Positions 11,871 to 22,966 are shown, numbered from the stretch's first letter. The stretch: 64,000 nt of DNA from Nemertoderma westbladi (GCA_032718475.1 JAUCBJ010002104.1:1-64000), one strand, 5' to 3'. Numbers and translations are program-made. The notes: generated from the letters alone by a model not told the origin.

Positions 11871-12682
11871 TTAAGAATGCTGTGCCGGCTTGTCAACAAA
11901 ATTGCACCGCCACAACTCCCTATCACCCATGACATTTGCTAGATCATCCGCATCTTTAAGGCCAGTGTCCTTTAAGATGTGTCTCAAGAAAGTCATGGGC
12001 TGTCCACCATGCTTATTCACTCCATGAGGCTGCCAAAGTACAAGATTATGCACTGGCTGGTCCTCACGGCGAAAGCAATGTCCTGCAAAGCGGAGGCGAT
12101 TTTGTTCTAGTGTCAAGCTTGGGGGAACCAATGAGACACCTCCAATGTTATATAGTGTCTGGTTGGAGATGTGTGCATTGTACTTGACACAATGTACCCG
12201 GCGTAGCATTCTTGTGAATGTGCCATCCAGAGATTTGGTGTCCTCAGCAGTTAGAGCCCAGCATGGACTCCCGTAGAGGAGTACTGGAACTACTGCTGCT
12301 CTAAATAATCGGACCTTAAGTTTCCGATTAATTCTAGGTGACTTCCAAATCCTGGAAAGCCTATTCAAGGCTGCCCATGCCTTTCCCTTACGTATTCGAA
12401 GGTCCTCACCTGACTTCCGGATCCATGATCCCAGGTAACAGAAGTCATCCACATGCTCAAGCATACCATCCTTTGAGCTTATGCTCATCCGATCAGAGAC
12501 TTGCTGAGGACTTTCAAAGTTAACTGTCAGAATTTTGGTCTTTCTGGAGTTAATAAAAAGACCAACACTAGAAGCAGCATGTTCTAATGAGCTGAGGAGC
12601 CGCTGGGCTCCCTCTAATGATTCTGAGAGTACTCCTAAGTCATCAGCAAAGTCTAGATCAGTTAGGTACTTGGCAGGATTTC
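11871..12682 (-). pseudogene. LINE reverse transcriptase, catalytic FADD motif to C-terminus
   Basis: Downstream of the stop at 12683 the frame contains LDFADDLGVLSES (catalytic Asp pair), SVGLFINSRKTK, HVDDFCYLGSWI, VPVLLYGSPCW and LRFAGHCFRRED, ending near the LINE 3' UTR. This is the RT palm/thumb and a C-terminal domain typical of RTE-like elements. It encodes no complete enzyme because of the upstream stop and frameshift. Confidence 0.85.
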
Positions 12683-12683
12683 C

Positions 12684-13309
12684 TCAACTTCTGGAGCCAG
12701 TAGGTGGAGTTATAATCACCCCATCATCATTATGATGATCTAAGGACATGCGTAGAACATAGTCAACCACAATAATGAACAAGAATGGTGCAAGTGTGTC
12801 TCCTTGGAGGACGCCCCATAACACTTCAAATGGTTCTGTGTCACCGTCAACAGTAGACACAAATGTTGTCGAACCATCGTATACTGATCTGATTGCTGCA
12901 ATAATTTCATCAGGAATCCCATATAATGAAAGTATGCTGAACATACGTGAGCGAGAGACTGAATCAAAGGCCTTGAAGAAGTCAACAAAGATAACAGCCA
13001 GATGCCTGTCTTTCTTTTTTGATAACTCTTCAATTATCCTTCTAAGTGCCAAAATGGGCTCCATGGTCCCACGACCTTTACGGAACCCATTCTGATTTCC
13101 ACGTAGCAGTCTCTCAATGGGATCCCTGATGCGATTTAATAGAATTCTATTGTATAGTTTTGCAGCAATCGAGATCAATGAGATTCCCCGAAAAGAACCA
13201 TAGAGTGTTAGGTTGCCCTTCTTGGGAACTGGCACCAACTTATTTGTTTTCATTTCTTGTGGGACTCTTGTTGTACGGTACATGTCTACTATGATGGGAT
13301 AGAGGAGCT
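12684..13309 (-). pseudogene. LINE reverse transcriptase, N-terminal half
   Basis: Contains the RT fingers and palm: KLVPVPKKGN, YGSFRGISLISIAAKLYNRIL, NQNGFRKGRGT, VDFFKAFDSV (first catalytic Asp region) and WGVLQGDTLAPFLF. It stops just before GNPAKYLTDLDFADD through an apparent CGA-to-TGA change. The ORF start at 13283 is only the first Met after a frameshift, not a natural start. Confidence 0.88.
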
Positions 13310-14743
13310 TTAAACACTCAGGTATTTTAAAGACCTCAGGGGGAACACATCTACTCCACTGGCACGATTGGTCTTAATGCTCTTTGCAGCAGCCTTCACT
13401 TCTGCAAAGGAGATATCGCCAATGGGAATATCTGGGAGTACAGACTCAGACACTTTTACTTCTATAAAGTTATCAGGCAATACCCTGTCATTATTGAGGA
13501 GCTTTTCAAAGTGGGCTTTCCAACCATTGAGGCGATCGGCTGGTGATTCAGCCTTAACCTTGGTGGTTGGTTGGCTTTTCCGCCCAGTAAGCAGATTGAT
13601 CGATTTCCATGCCTGGGATGATTGCCTGCTGTCGTCAGCATCATTGATGGCATCAACCTGTTGGTTTATTAGCTCCTGTAGATTAACAGAGTACTGCCTG
13701 TTCAGGGACCTAGATGCAGCTTTAACTGCATTCTTGGCCGCTGTAGTCTGTTTGAGTCGGGACTCTTTCTGCGCCTTATGAAGGTCATTTCGGCACTTCT
13801 GAATTTTGTTGTCAGTCCAGGGGGCCCTTTTCCTGTTTCGAGGGTATACAGGAACTGTTTCTGCAGCTGCTAACTTAACTGCTTCTGTAAAGGCAGTATA
13901 GCCCTCACAGTGATCTGCCGCCTCAGAGGCAAGAGCCTCATACCTGTTGCTCAGCTGTAGTGTGAAGCTGGATCTCACACTTGGCTGTTGCAACAGAGAG
14001 GACCAGTCATGCCGTGGCAAGGCAGATTTCGTTGTTCTGCTAGCACGCAGACTAAGTCTTACCTTGGCCACAATAAGGCGGTGATCACTGGAGAAGGGTC
14101 GAAGTGTAAATGCATTACAGTCTTGTATAGAGCTCCTGTATTTCCTACGAAACAGAATATGGTCTATCTGGGACTTGTGACCACTGGGTCCACTATGAGT
14201 CCATAGCTTTCCAGTTCGCTTCTTGAACTGGGTTCCAGCCGAAAACAATCCATTTCCAGAGATAAAATCCTGAAGATGGACAGAATTTCGGTTAACACTA
14301 TTGCTATAGACCCAGGGCGATGTAGGTGATTGATGCAGACTTGCATTAAAGTCTCCCAGGAATGTTAAGAATGCATGCTGATCCACTCCATCAGTAGCTG
14401 CTTGTAGATTCTGGTAGAAATTTTCCACCTCCTCTACAGGGGCAACACTAGTTGGAGAGTAGCACACAATCAGAACCACCTTAGGAAACTTCTTAGCCAG
14501 TCTTCCAGAACATGAGAAGTGGCAACGGATGATGCGCTTAGAGATTTGGTCTATTTTGTCCAATGCTGCATGTGCAGTTGGATTCATCAATAGACCAATT
14601 CCACCATTGCCACTCTCATCTGCTGGCGCGAGGGCGAGTCGCCAACCGCCCCCCATGTCCTTAATCAGAACCTCATCAGTCTGTCCAGTCTGCATTTGGT
14701 GCTCTTGAACACCCACTGCGCTAAGAGAAAGCTTATCTGCCAA
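13310..14743 (-). pseudogene. LINE APE-type endonuclease and linker
   Basis: A 477-residue open frame with an apurinic-like endonuclease: VGVQEHQMQ (metal-binding Glu), LGDFNASL (catalytic Asp/Asn), SGHKSQIDHILFRRK, and SSDHRLIVAKV (catalytic His), followed by a basic linker rich in Arg/Lys. This nicks target DNA for target-primed reverse transcription. The ORF start is where the element was truncated; in the 5' copy the protein extends further upstream. It ends through a frameshift at about 13340 before the RT. Confidence 0.9.
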
Positions 14744-14744
14744 G

Positions 14745-15081
14745 AGTCTGAAATCGCCAAGACTCTTCTTTCAACCAATAGACCACAGGATGGGGACGCA
14801 TTGATCTCTGGTCGTCCACAGTTCATATATTACTCCTGCAATAGTACATTTCAATCTGCAATGGTCTGCTGTGACAATTCCAAATGCCCTATTAAGTGGT
14901 ACCACTCAGCCACTTTACATGCGTGGGTATTTTAGAAAAACCAAAACAGGAGTGGTACTGCCCTCATTGTCCTAAGCCCACTAGACCAGCTCTATATTGC
15001 TCTTGCCAAAAGAAAAGCAACGGTGAAATGATCGCGTGTGACAATCCATTGTGCATAATAGAATGGTATATATCACTTCAA
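14745..15081 (+). pseudogene. hAT transposase continued: two PHD-type zinc fingers
   Basis: Continuation of the transposase beyond the LINE. Finger 1: YYSCNSTFQS, VCCDNSKC, KWYH, then in a shifted frame FTCVGILEKP and EWYCPHC. Finger 2: LYCSCQKKSNGEM, ACDNPLC, EWY, continuing in the next exon with CVGIV and WYCQWC. The Cys4-His-Cys3 spacing and the W-Y-H element are those of PHD fingers (ING-like), which read histone H3 tails. Finger 1 has lost one Cys (YYSC where finger 2 has YCSC) and carries an 8-base insert after WYH. Finger 2 has four extra bases (TATA slip) before its His. The exon ends at 15081 with AA|GTAAGT. Confidence 0.78.
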
Positions 15082-16102
15082 GTAAGTGTCTGTTCATTAT
15101 TTATTTATTTTCAACTTTATTTTTCTTTCTCTATGATACATAGATCAACATACAAACTATATACTAGGGCTCGATCGGAGCTCCGGCCTCCGGCTCCGGC
15201 CATTTTGGCACCTCCGGCTCCTGCTCCGGCTCCGGTAAAAATATTGCCGGAGTTAATTTTTTAATAAAGTATTATATTTCGTGCATATTCTAATCTGAAC
15301 AATTATTTACACTATAAGTAGTAAACTGTAGTACAGCTTCAATATCAAGCATAATAACTGCACTGCAGTATTTACTTAAAGTCAATGACTGACTGACTGT
15401 ACTGCAATACTGGTACTGGCCAGCTGGCCAACTAACAGACTATTACAGATAGGCCCTTCTGTAAGACTGTAAAAAATTGTAAATGCTATGATTGTACATT
15501 GTACACTGTACCACTCACTGCAGCCATTTACTGCTGTCATGCCAGCATACTGTACTGAAGTCACGCAGTGGCAGTACTGGTACACATACGGCAGTACGCA
15601 GTACGGTAGGCTACCTACAGTACATACATCTACCACAGTTAGTGAGTTAGGTACCGGTACCGTACTGTAGGTAATTTTTAGCCGTCAGCGTCAGGCTGTC
15701 CGTCAGTCCGTGATAAATTAATTACTTAAATTGAAAATTCGTAAATCTATAAATTATGAAATTAATTAGACCTACAGTATGATTGATTATGAGCGATTGG
15801 CGAACGATAACCATACTTTATTTTTTTTTAAATAAATAATTAAATTTTTTAAAAACTCCGGCTCCTGCTCCGGCTCCAGCCAAATTGTCCAACTCCGGCT
15901 CCGGCCAAATCCCAACTCCGATCGAGCCCTACTATATACCATATATCTTCTCCCACTAACATCCTTTACATTTTACATAAACACATATAGATATAACCAT
16001 CATTAGAGAATCAGACATTATATATGGATAGTATGAGTTATATATATCCATAATCAACCTACACTAAATTGTCATCTTACAAATTTTCCTTCTAAATTAC
16101 AG
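15082..16102 (+). other. Intron of the PHD-hAT transposase gene
   Basis: GTAAGT at 15082 and a pyrimidine-poor TAAATTACAG acceptor ending at 16102. Splicing joins HF-K to CVGIV exactly in the PHD finger. A hAT MITE (15165-15931) makes up most of the intron, which was about 246 bp before that. Confidence 0.7.
15165..15931. mobile_element. Non-autonomous hAT MITE with CTCCGG arrays (copy 2)
   Basis: Same family as 6319-7155: termini TAGGGCTCGATCGGAG / CTCCGATCGAGCCCTA and CTCCGG/GGCTCC subterminal repeats. The target duplication CTATATAC lies at 15157-15164 and 15932-15939. It differs from copy 1 by small deletions. Confidence 0.96.
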
Positions 16103-16535
16103 GTGTGTGGGCATAGTTACTGCTCCAGATGGGAAGTGGTATTGTCAATGGTGTCGTGGAGATGACTCCACAAAGCCCAAAGTCAAGAAGCTGGCAGAGA
16201 GAGTCAACTCACGTTCTTGGTTACTGTTTTCTGTATATAAATTGGATACAGAGTGGCTTAAACTTCTTTCTATTTGTGATAAGAAATATTCTAAGAACCC
16301 AGGATTCATTGAGGCAAAGTCGAAGTTGAAACCTCTATCCCCTATAAACGACCTTGCAGAGAGAGGTGTGGCACATGCCATACGATACTTAAAAGATCCT
16401 CGAACCACCAATGAGCGTGATTTGCAGAATTTACTTATTGTTGCTAAGCAGCACATGGTTGACTTCCCAAGCTATGATAGAGACTCACTGATCAGTATGG
16501 ATGATGATGATGATGATGAGGAACTAACAACATGA
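16103..16535 (+). pseudogene. hAT transposase C-terminal exon (end of PHD 2 and AER segment)
   Basis: The last exon begins inside PHD finger 2 (CVGIVTAPDGKWYCQWC). It continues SRSWLLFSVYKLDTEWLKLL and then INDLAERGVAHAI, whose A-E-R resembles the (S/A)ER motif holding the last catalytic Glu of hAT transposases. The protein ends in an acidic DDDDDDEE tail and a TGA at 16533-16535. Both PHD fingers therefore lie inside the transposase, between the C-x-x-H motif and the terminal Glu segment. An AATAAA signal follows at 16577-16582. Confidence 0.72.
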
Positions 16536-16576
16536 GGGTGTAAATTAAAACTATTAGTCAGACTATTGGAAAGTTC

Positions 16577-16582
16577 AATAAA
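16577..16582 (+). promoter_or_regulatory. Polyadenylation signal AATAAA
   Basis: Canonical hexamer 42 bases after the transposase stop codon and before the right TIR. Confidence 0.6.
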
Positions 16583-16654
16583 CATATTTACAAATTTATG
16601 TAACTTTTAAATTTTATCATACTGTAATATATTAGCATATATAGCCCTAATTCT

Positions 16655-17035
16655 TATTTGGTTCATCAGCAAATTTATAGGAAAATATCAAAGGAATTTA
16701 AATATGTATTAGTTGTTATCTAAAATTGGGTAAAACTAGTCCCACTTCCCTGTTTTTGGTGTGATCGGACAAAAGGCGCAAGTGGCAAAATTTTCAAAAA
16801 AATTTAAATCCATAATTTTTATTTGGTTCAACAGTAAATTTGTAGCAAAATGTTCAAGGAATCTAAATATGTATGAATTGTTACCTAAAAACGTACAGAT
16901 CTAGTCCCACGTTCTCGTTTTTGCAGCGCCCGGGCGAACGGAGGGGGCGGCGACTTTGGTGCGATGGTGGGAGTAGTTCCCTACAACATTATAACATTTT
17001 GGAGTTACCTACCACGTTTTTAAACAGTTTGGAAA
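16655..17035 (-). repeat. Right terminal inverted repeat of the PHD-hAT element
   Basis: Inverse of 9173-9558. The outer 57 bases beyond it (to 17092) carry the hAT-like tip that the left end lacks. Confidence 0.85.
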
Positions 17036-17353
17036 ACATTTCCACATGAACCTAAGTGAAATTCAAAAATTTTTTAAATATGAACCACCCTAATGGATGG
17101 TGGAATGGTTTAATGCTACATAAAGTCAGATAATTAGATAATTTAGGTTTAATAGTACTGTATTGGTACCTCTGTGTACCACTGTACTGTACCTACCCTA
17201 CAGCATTGCTTTGAGGCTGTATTTAGGCTGTTTCCCTCGGCTGATCTTGAGCTGTGGTAAGTCTATAGGCTTATAGTTACCGGTTAGTCTTTATATATTC
17301 CTCATTGAAATATTTATAAATTAACCCTAGCAAGCTATGACTAGAGAGAGACT

Positions 17354-18805
17354 ATGAACATCAACTTGGCTGAAGAAGATATGCTAACTAGGTACATAAA
17401 GGAAACCATGGACAAGGCAGTTTCAGCAGTTCAGGGAGGATCGTCACTACGGCAAGCAGGACATGATTACAGTATTCTGGTATTCCATTCCGTACTATAA
17501 AAAACAAATTGTATGGGGCTCATATGAATAAAGCAGGCGGTCAGACTGTATTTTCTTAAGAAGAAGAGAGAGCGTTAATTAATTCCCTGAAAGTGTGTGC
17601 TGAGTGGCGTCAACCTATCACTATGTTAGAACTGCGTATGATTGGCCATCAAATGTTGACCATTCAGGGTCGTAAGGTTGCAGCATTCATGGAATCGAAA
17701 AACATTCCTGGTGAGTGATTGAGCTTTGTCCTTCCTTCTTTCCTTGGTCGTCATAAGGATGAAATTTATCTTCGCAAGGCTGCTAACATCAAACGATCAC
17801 GTGCTGAAATTAACCGAGACAACATTAATCTTTATTTCGATAAACTCACGAAGTCAGTTAAAGATGTTCCCCACTCAAACATCATTAACTACGATGAAAC
17901 CAACCTTGGAGTTTCTGGAGTTAATAAAAAGACCAACACTAGAAGCAGCATGTTCTAATGAGCTGAGGAGCCGCTGGGCTCCCTCTAATGATTCTGAGAG
18001 TACTCCTAAGTCATCAGCAAAGTCTAGATCAGTTAGGTTTGGAGATGACCCTGTCAAAGGTCTAGCTGCTTTTAAGCGGTGGTGAAAATAGCCGGAGAAT
18101 ATCCAGAATCATAGCAAGGGAAGTACTTCACTAGTGTTTGCTGGAATTGCAACAGGTCACCTTTTTCCACCATATGTAGTCTATAAGGTGGATAACATGA
18201 GGAACACTTGGTGTGAGAATGGTTTACCAAATGTATGCTATAACTGCTCTAGCTCAGGCTGGTTCGATGGCATCTGTTTTAATGATTGGTTTAAGACGGT
18301 GATTGTTCCTTATTGCTGTATTGTAAGGGACTTGAGCCGAATTCGCCTAATCTTGTCATAGCCATGTGACAGTGTCATTTAACCTTTCCTCGCATATGAA
18401 TCATGATATCACAATATATACAGTAATCACAATATTACGTTCGTCTTCCTTCCTAAAAATAGCACCCATCTAACGCAACCATTGGACGTCACCTTCTTCA
18501 AGCCCGTAAATACCGCTTGAAGACAACTGCTTACCGATTTCAAGCTCAAAAATCCTCATCAGGGTGTGATTCCCAAGCAAGAATTTCCACCACTGCTCAA
18601 GGAGTTATGTGAGAAGGTTGGGGGAATGAAACACAATGAGAACTTGAAGAAGCGGTTCTCAACCTGTGGTATCTTGCCACTTGACCACTTTAAGATTTTG
18701 CGTAAGTTGCCAGATTCTGAGGACAACGTGGCAAACGTATCTGACCTGGTAAGTGAAGCAGTTCTCCAGCTCTTGCAACTGCAGAACTGTATAATTGTAT
18801 AATAA
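17354..18805 (+). pseudogene. pogo/Tigger-type (DDE_1) transposase pseudogene
   Basis: Broken remains of a transposase with an N-terminal helix-turn-helix region (about 17390-17530, ending with IPFRTIKNKLYGAH in frame). A middle segment follows (FLGRHKDEIYLRKAANIKRSR) and NYDETNLG, with the first catalytic Asp. After a 127-bp LINE patch comes GDDPVKG, then VFAGIATGHLFPPYVVYK and W(F)DGICFNDWF. Later frames give VFLPKNSTHLTQPLDVTFFKPV-like sequence near 18440-18510 and KEL...LKKRFSTCGILPLD. Order and motifs match DDE_1 proteins of the pogo/Tigger/jerky group. Multiple stops and frame changes leave it non-functional. Confidence 0.75.
17912..18038 (-). mobile_element. 127-bp internal LINE patch with 6-bp duplication
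   Basis: Near-identical to an internal piece of LINE copy 2 (12545-12671) covering the FADD region. It has neither the LINE 5' nor 3' end. TTGGAG flanks it at 17906-17911 and 18039-18044. Removing the patch plus one repeat restores NLGDDPVKG in the pogo protein. Confidence 0.88.
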
Positions 18806-19180
18806 TATAAATATTATTATAATATATAAAGAAATATCAATATAGGAATTTACATTTTGATTTGGAATTGAAATTACTTTTGAATTATTGAATTATTATC
18901 GCTGTTTTATTGTTATTCTGTTTTTTTCCTAGCTGCCTAGCCAAATTTTTTCAAAATTCAGTTAGTGTGCAATGTCACCTCATTTCGATGTTTACTATGT
19001 ACAGCAGTACAGGGCTCTATAAATTCAACATTTTGATAAGAAAAAGCATAACTGTGCAAAGTCACCCCAAAGTTAAGGGTGACTTTGCACACCAATATTT
19101 AAAAAAAGGTCTAACTAGCTGCCGTATACTGGAATATACTGCTGCCATACGCCTATACTAGCCTAGGCTATACAGCTATA
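18806..19180. other. AT-rich spacer with a perfect 15-bp hairpin
   Basis: No gene seen. A perfect stem TGTGCAAAGTCACCC / GGGTGACTTTGCACA lies at 19053-19067 and 19077-19091 with a 9-nt loop; its role is unknown. Confidence 0.5.
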
Positions 19181-19600
19181 TATTACAGTAGGGAACATAC
19201 CCTTAAATAAGATCCAAAAGTGGGTTCTTATTTAAGGAATATGGCTCTTATTTAGGGGTTTTTGTGCCTTTTTTGGATATTTTTTCGATATAATATGCAA
19301 TAACTTGTTTCAGGAAAAAATACCGCATAATTTTATTTCACAATGTAAAAGTTGGGTCTTTCTTGAACATAAAGCAAAAAACCAGAAAACATTTCACCGT
19401 CCGGTTTTTTTTCTACAAGCGTTTTAAAATTGCATCAAAAATACGACTAGTTCCTAAATAAGGGGATTTTTCAAATTTACCTTATTTAAGATATCGAAAT
19501 TGTACACATAAATACTAAAAGTCCCTAAATAAGAACTTTTCGACATGGGTTTCTAATTTAGGAATACAATTGTATTCCAAAATCTGCACATTCCTCAAAT

Positions 19601-20514
19601 AAAATAAATATTCCTTATTCCTTACGTTACAGTATGTGTTACACTTCTATCATAATTCTTTGATTTATGTCAGTCTGTATATTGCTAATTGTTGGGATAA
19701 GGATAAGGTCAATGGTTGCAAAGCACTCTATAAATCCTCTATAGAATATCGTATCATAATGAAGTTGATAGCACTGGCATTCTTACCTCACACGGTAGCA
19801 TAGAATAGCCCATTGATATTCAAAAGAATAGCCCATCGCCCACCTGAGTGCACATACATTGTCACGTACTTCGATGAGACATGACTCAAGTAACTGGACA
19901 TCGCCACACAGTTTCGAAAAACAAACTTGTGTCCTGCATTTCCTCTTCTGCTCCGCGTTACGCCCCACTTAGATGGATTGTCCACAATGGTGTACTTGAA
20001 AGGTGTGAAAAAAAGTGAAAAACCAATGTCAATGTCACGTTAATAGGCACAAAGATGGTTCGGTCGGGCAGCTTATAGACGTTATGCAGTTATGAAGGTT
20101 GACGATGATGACTGGATGACGTTTTGGCTCAACTGGCTCAGGCAGCAGTGGGACACCTTCGTGGGACCTTTGCGCAGCATGAAGTGAGCAAAGCCTTAGC
20201 TAGCCCTAGCTGATAGGGGCCCCACCCCATTAACATGTTGTCTTTCGTTAGTCAGAGGTCGTTCAACACAATACTCGTCTCCTTAATTTGCCTCATTGCG
20301 TTCGTTTGTTTTTTACCTAACTTCAGATTATTTCTAATCTTTTGACAGACTACATACTGACATACATACTAAGTTTCGTTTAATTTCATCAAGGACATGA
20401 CAGAGTTATTAGCGATAACAAATTTACAACCACGACAGACAACTCGTTAATAGCACCCATATGCTAAGGCTTCACTCGCTTGAACGTGGCTTTCCCCCAC
20501 ATTCAATCCGGTTC
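19601..20514. other. Interior of the nested TIR element, no intact gene
   Basis: The minus-strand frame at 19788-19985 (NPSKWGVTRSRRGNAGHKFVF) looks protein-like and could be a remnant of a transposon zinc-finger domain. It is too short to name. The rest is non-coding. Confidence 0.35.
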
Positions 20515-21267
20515 GACGCAGTTTGTTGCTCGTTGTTGCTTATTGCTGCTCGTTGTGCTTTATTATTTCTCGTTGTTGGTCATTGTTGGTCATTATTGTT
20601 GCTCATTGTTGCTCGTTGTTGTACTTTATTATTGCTTATTGTTGCTCAATATAACTTGGTGCTGCTCAATATAACTCGTTGTTGCTCGTTCAGTCGTTGT
20701 TGCTCATTATTGCTCGTTGTTTGTTGTTTCTCGTTGTTGCTCATTGTTACTCGTTGTTGTTCTTTATTATTGCTCGTTCAGTCGTTGTTCCTCATTGTTG
20801 CTATCGCTGTTTCTCGTTGTTGCTCATTGTTTCTCATTGTTCAGTTGTTGCTCGTTGTTGCTCAATGTTACTCGTTGTTATACTTTATTATTGCTCAATG
20901 TTACTCATTGTCATTGTTGCTCATTGATGTTACTCATTGTTCCTCAAGTCCTAATTATTGGTCATTGTTTCTCGTTGTTGTACTTTATTATTGCTCGTTG
21001 TTGCTCATTATTACTCATTGTTACTCGTTGTTGCTCATTGTTGCTCGTTGTTGTTTATTATTGCTCGTTCAGTCGTTGTTCCTCATTGTTGCTCGCTTTT
21101 TTCTCGTTGTTGCTCATTGTTGTACTTTATTATTGCTCATTGTTGTTCGTTGTTTCTCAATGTTACTCGTTGTTGCTCATTGTTGCTCGTTCAGTCGTTG
21201 TTCCTCATTATTGCTCATTGTTGTTCGTTGTTTCTCGCTGTTGCTCATTGTTGCTGGTTGTTGTACC
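20515..21267 (+). repeat. TTGTTGCTC(A/G) minisatellite, left block
   Basis: Degenerate 9-10 bp units TTGCTCATTG/TTGCTCGTTG with occasional TACTTTATTA and TTCAGTCG variants. It is continuous with 23364-23525 across an inserted hAT element. Long open frames across it come from the simple repeat. Confidence 0.93.
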
Positions 21268-21484
21268 TAGGGCTCAACAGAAGCTTCGGCTTCGGTTCGG
21301 TTCGGGCCGAAGTTTGGCAATTTCGGTTCGGTTCGGCTTCTGCAATTGATACTGCAGAAGCCCGGAGCAAACTTTGCTAAATATTCCAAGTATTACATTG
21401 ACTGATTGAGCTACAGTAAGACCAGAAGACAGTAAGACTAATCAATCTGTCCATCGTTGTACTAATTAATTTTGGAGTGAAAAC

Positions 21485-21825
21485 GTTAAGCAGACACTGG
21501 TGCAGACACCTGGTGCAGACACTGGTGCAGACAGTGGTGCAGACACTGGTGCAGACAGTGGTGCAGACAGTGGTGCACGCACAGGTGCAGACATTGGTGC
21601 AGACACTGGTGCAGACAGTGGTGCAGACACTGGTGCAGACAGTGGTGCAGACACCTGGTGCTTACACAGGTGCAGACACTGATGCAGACACCTGGTGCAG
21701 ACACTGGTGCAGACACTGGTGCAGACAGTGGTGCAGACACTGGTGCAGTGGTGCAGACACTGGTGCAGACAGTGGTGCAGACACTGGTGTAGACAGTGGT
21801 GCAGACACTGGTGCAGACAGTAAAG
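21485..21825 (+). repeat. 12-bp minisatellite GTGCAGACACTG
   Basis: About 28 units alternating GCAGACACTGGT and GCAGACAGTGGT. A short inverted piece (CTGCACCACTGTCTGCAC) recurs at 22446-22485 on the other side of the same element, as in a foldback arm. Confidence 0.93.
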
Positions 21826-21889
21826 GGGCGAGCAGGTTAGTAAAGGAACAGGTTTCAGAGGAGTATTGGGGGAACCAAAACAATAAACG
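21821..21889 (+). repeat. Dispersed motif, variant B
   Basis: Form with doubled AGCAGGTTAG...ACAGGTTTCAG and GGGGGAACCAAAACAATAAACG; shared with the minus-strand copy at 57015-57089. Confidence 0.75.
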
Positions 21890-22872
21890 TTATTGTTTTG
21901 CGGGCTAGGAATACCCAAGGGCCAAGAATACTCCCAGGCTAAGAATACTCGCGGGCTAAGAATTCCTGAGACCTTACAGTAGTTCGTGAATGTATATCCC
22001 CAGCATGAGACAATAACTTACTGACTTAATGAGCTCGTTTTATTATACAGTAATAAGCAGTGGCTCCAGTAAAGGTAAACAAATTAAACATACTCTGTAT
22101 AAAGTAGGTCATGTAAAATACAATCAAACACTTTCGCTTATACCTCATTCCTTGGAGACATTGCTGCTTACAATTTATAGACATTATTGTTTATATGAAA
22201 ACGGGAATACCGATTAATTACTTTCGTACACACCACTTATAATTATTTGTAATCAGCGCACATTCACCCGCATGCACCTCGACTTGTACTATATACGTCC
22301 TCCCTACTTCAACTTTTCAGTAGTTACTCGCATATTTGTAGATAATAAAGTCAGAAAGTCTATGATAAAATATAATATAATAGTGCCTGTGCCTGGTGGT
22401 ATTGTGTTTTGTGGTACTCTGGTATTTCAGTATTTTCACCAGGTGTCTGCACCACTGTCTGCACTACTGTCTGCACCACTTTGTAGTACCCTATTTTTTA
22501 ATTAATCATAACTTTGATACATAATACCAAATATACCTACTACCTCATATAAATAGAATTACAAAGACTACCTGTAGGCTACTTTTAGTGAGGTTTTCTA
22601 AATTTGATGTCACTACGGTACGGCTTACTACAGGTGAAAATGTGGTGCATACAGTAAGTGCATGCATACAGTAAGTATACAGTAGTTTAGGGCAGTGATT
22701 TTTTATGTCATTTTATTTGACTTTTTTTGTCATTTTTTTTTTACGAATTATGCATAATAACTTTTGTTGTCCATTTAATGACTTTTATTGTCATTTTTTA
22801 TGTATGTATTTCTTCAAACTGTCAGACTGCTGATTTCTAATTTAACTAATTTAACTAATTTAACTTTTAACT

Positions 22873-22966
22873 AATTGAGGGAAAGGAGCAGGTTACAGAG
22901 ACGGGATTTTCTAACCAAAACAATAAACGATAACATTACCAATTGAGAGAAAGGAGCAGGTTACAG
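22873..22966 (+). repeat. Dispersed motif, variant A plus a half copy
   Basis: A full copy at 22873-22930 is followed at once by a second 5' half (22939-22966), ending at TTACAG. This suggests the motif can be arranged in tandem. Confidence 0.78.

Larger units (their letters stand above)
11829..14744 (-). mobile_element. RTE-like LINE, long copy (copy 2)
   Basis: The longest complete-to-3' copy of the family in the window, inserted antisense into the hAT transposase gene. It runs from the endonuclease (14743) to the (TAG)n tail at 11829-11840. Against the 5' copy at 62.7-64 kb it is 5'-truncated at the LADKLS position. Coding is broken by one frameshift near 13340 (between endonuclease and RT) and by a stop at about 12683, where copy 1 has CGA instead of TGA. 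No clear target duplication was found. Confidence 0.9.
9164..17092 (+). mobile_element. 7.9-kb hAT-type transposon encoding a PHD-finger transposase
   Basis: Inverted repeats of about 385 bp lie at 9173-9558 and 16655-17035. Each is built of two diverged subrepeats (motif ATTTAGATTCCTT followed by GTTGAACC). The octamer ATGGATGG sits at 9156-9163 and 17093-17100 as a probable 8-bp TSD. The right tip, read inwards, is TAGGGTGGTTCATATTT, a hAT-like terminus; the equivalent TAGGG end is missing on the left, so that tip is damaged. The element holds the transposase gene pieces listed below, an inserted LINE (11829-14744) and a hAT MITE (15165-15931). Without the two inserts it is about 4.2 kb. 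Confidence 0.78.

Noticed and set aside
13368-13781. Plus-strand frame of 137 codons
   Set aside because: Antisense shadow of the LINE endonuclease/linker.
20461-21349. Cys/Leu/Ser-rich frames of 140-269 codons
   Set aside because: Translation of the TTGTTGCTC minisatellite in all three frames; it runs straight into the inserted hAT element.
21466-21918. Frames of 143-150 codons on both strands
   Set aside because: Produced by the 12-bp GTGCAGACACTG array, a multiple of three, which keeps both strands open.
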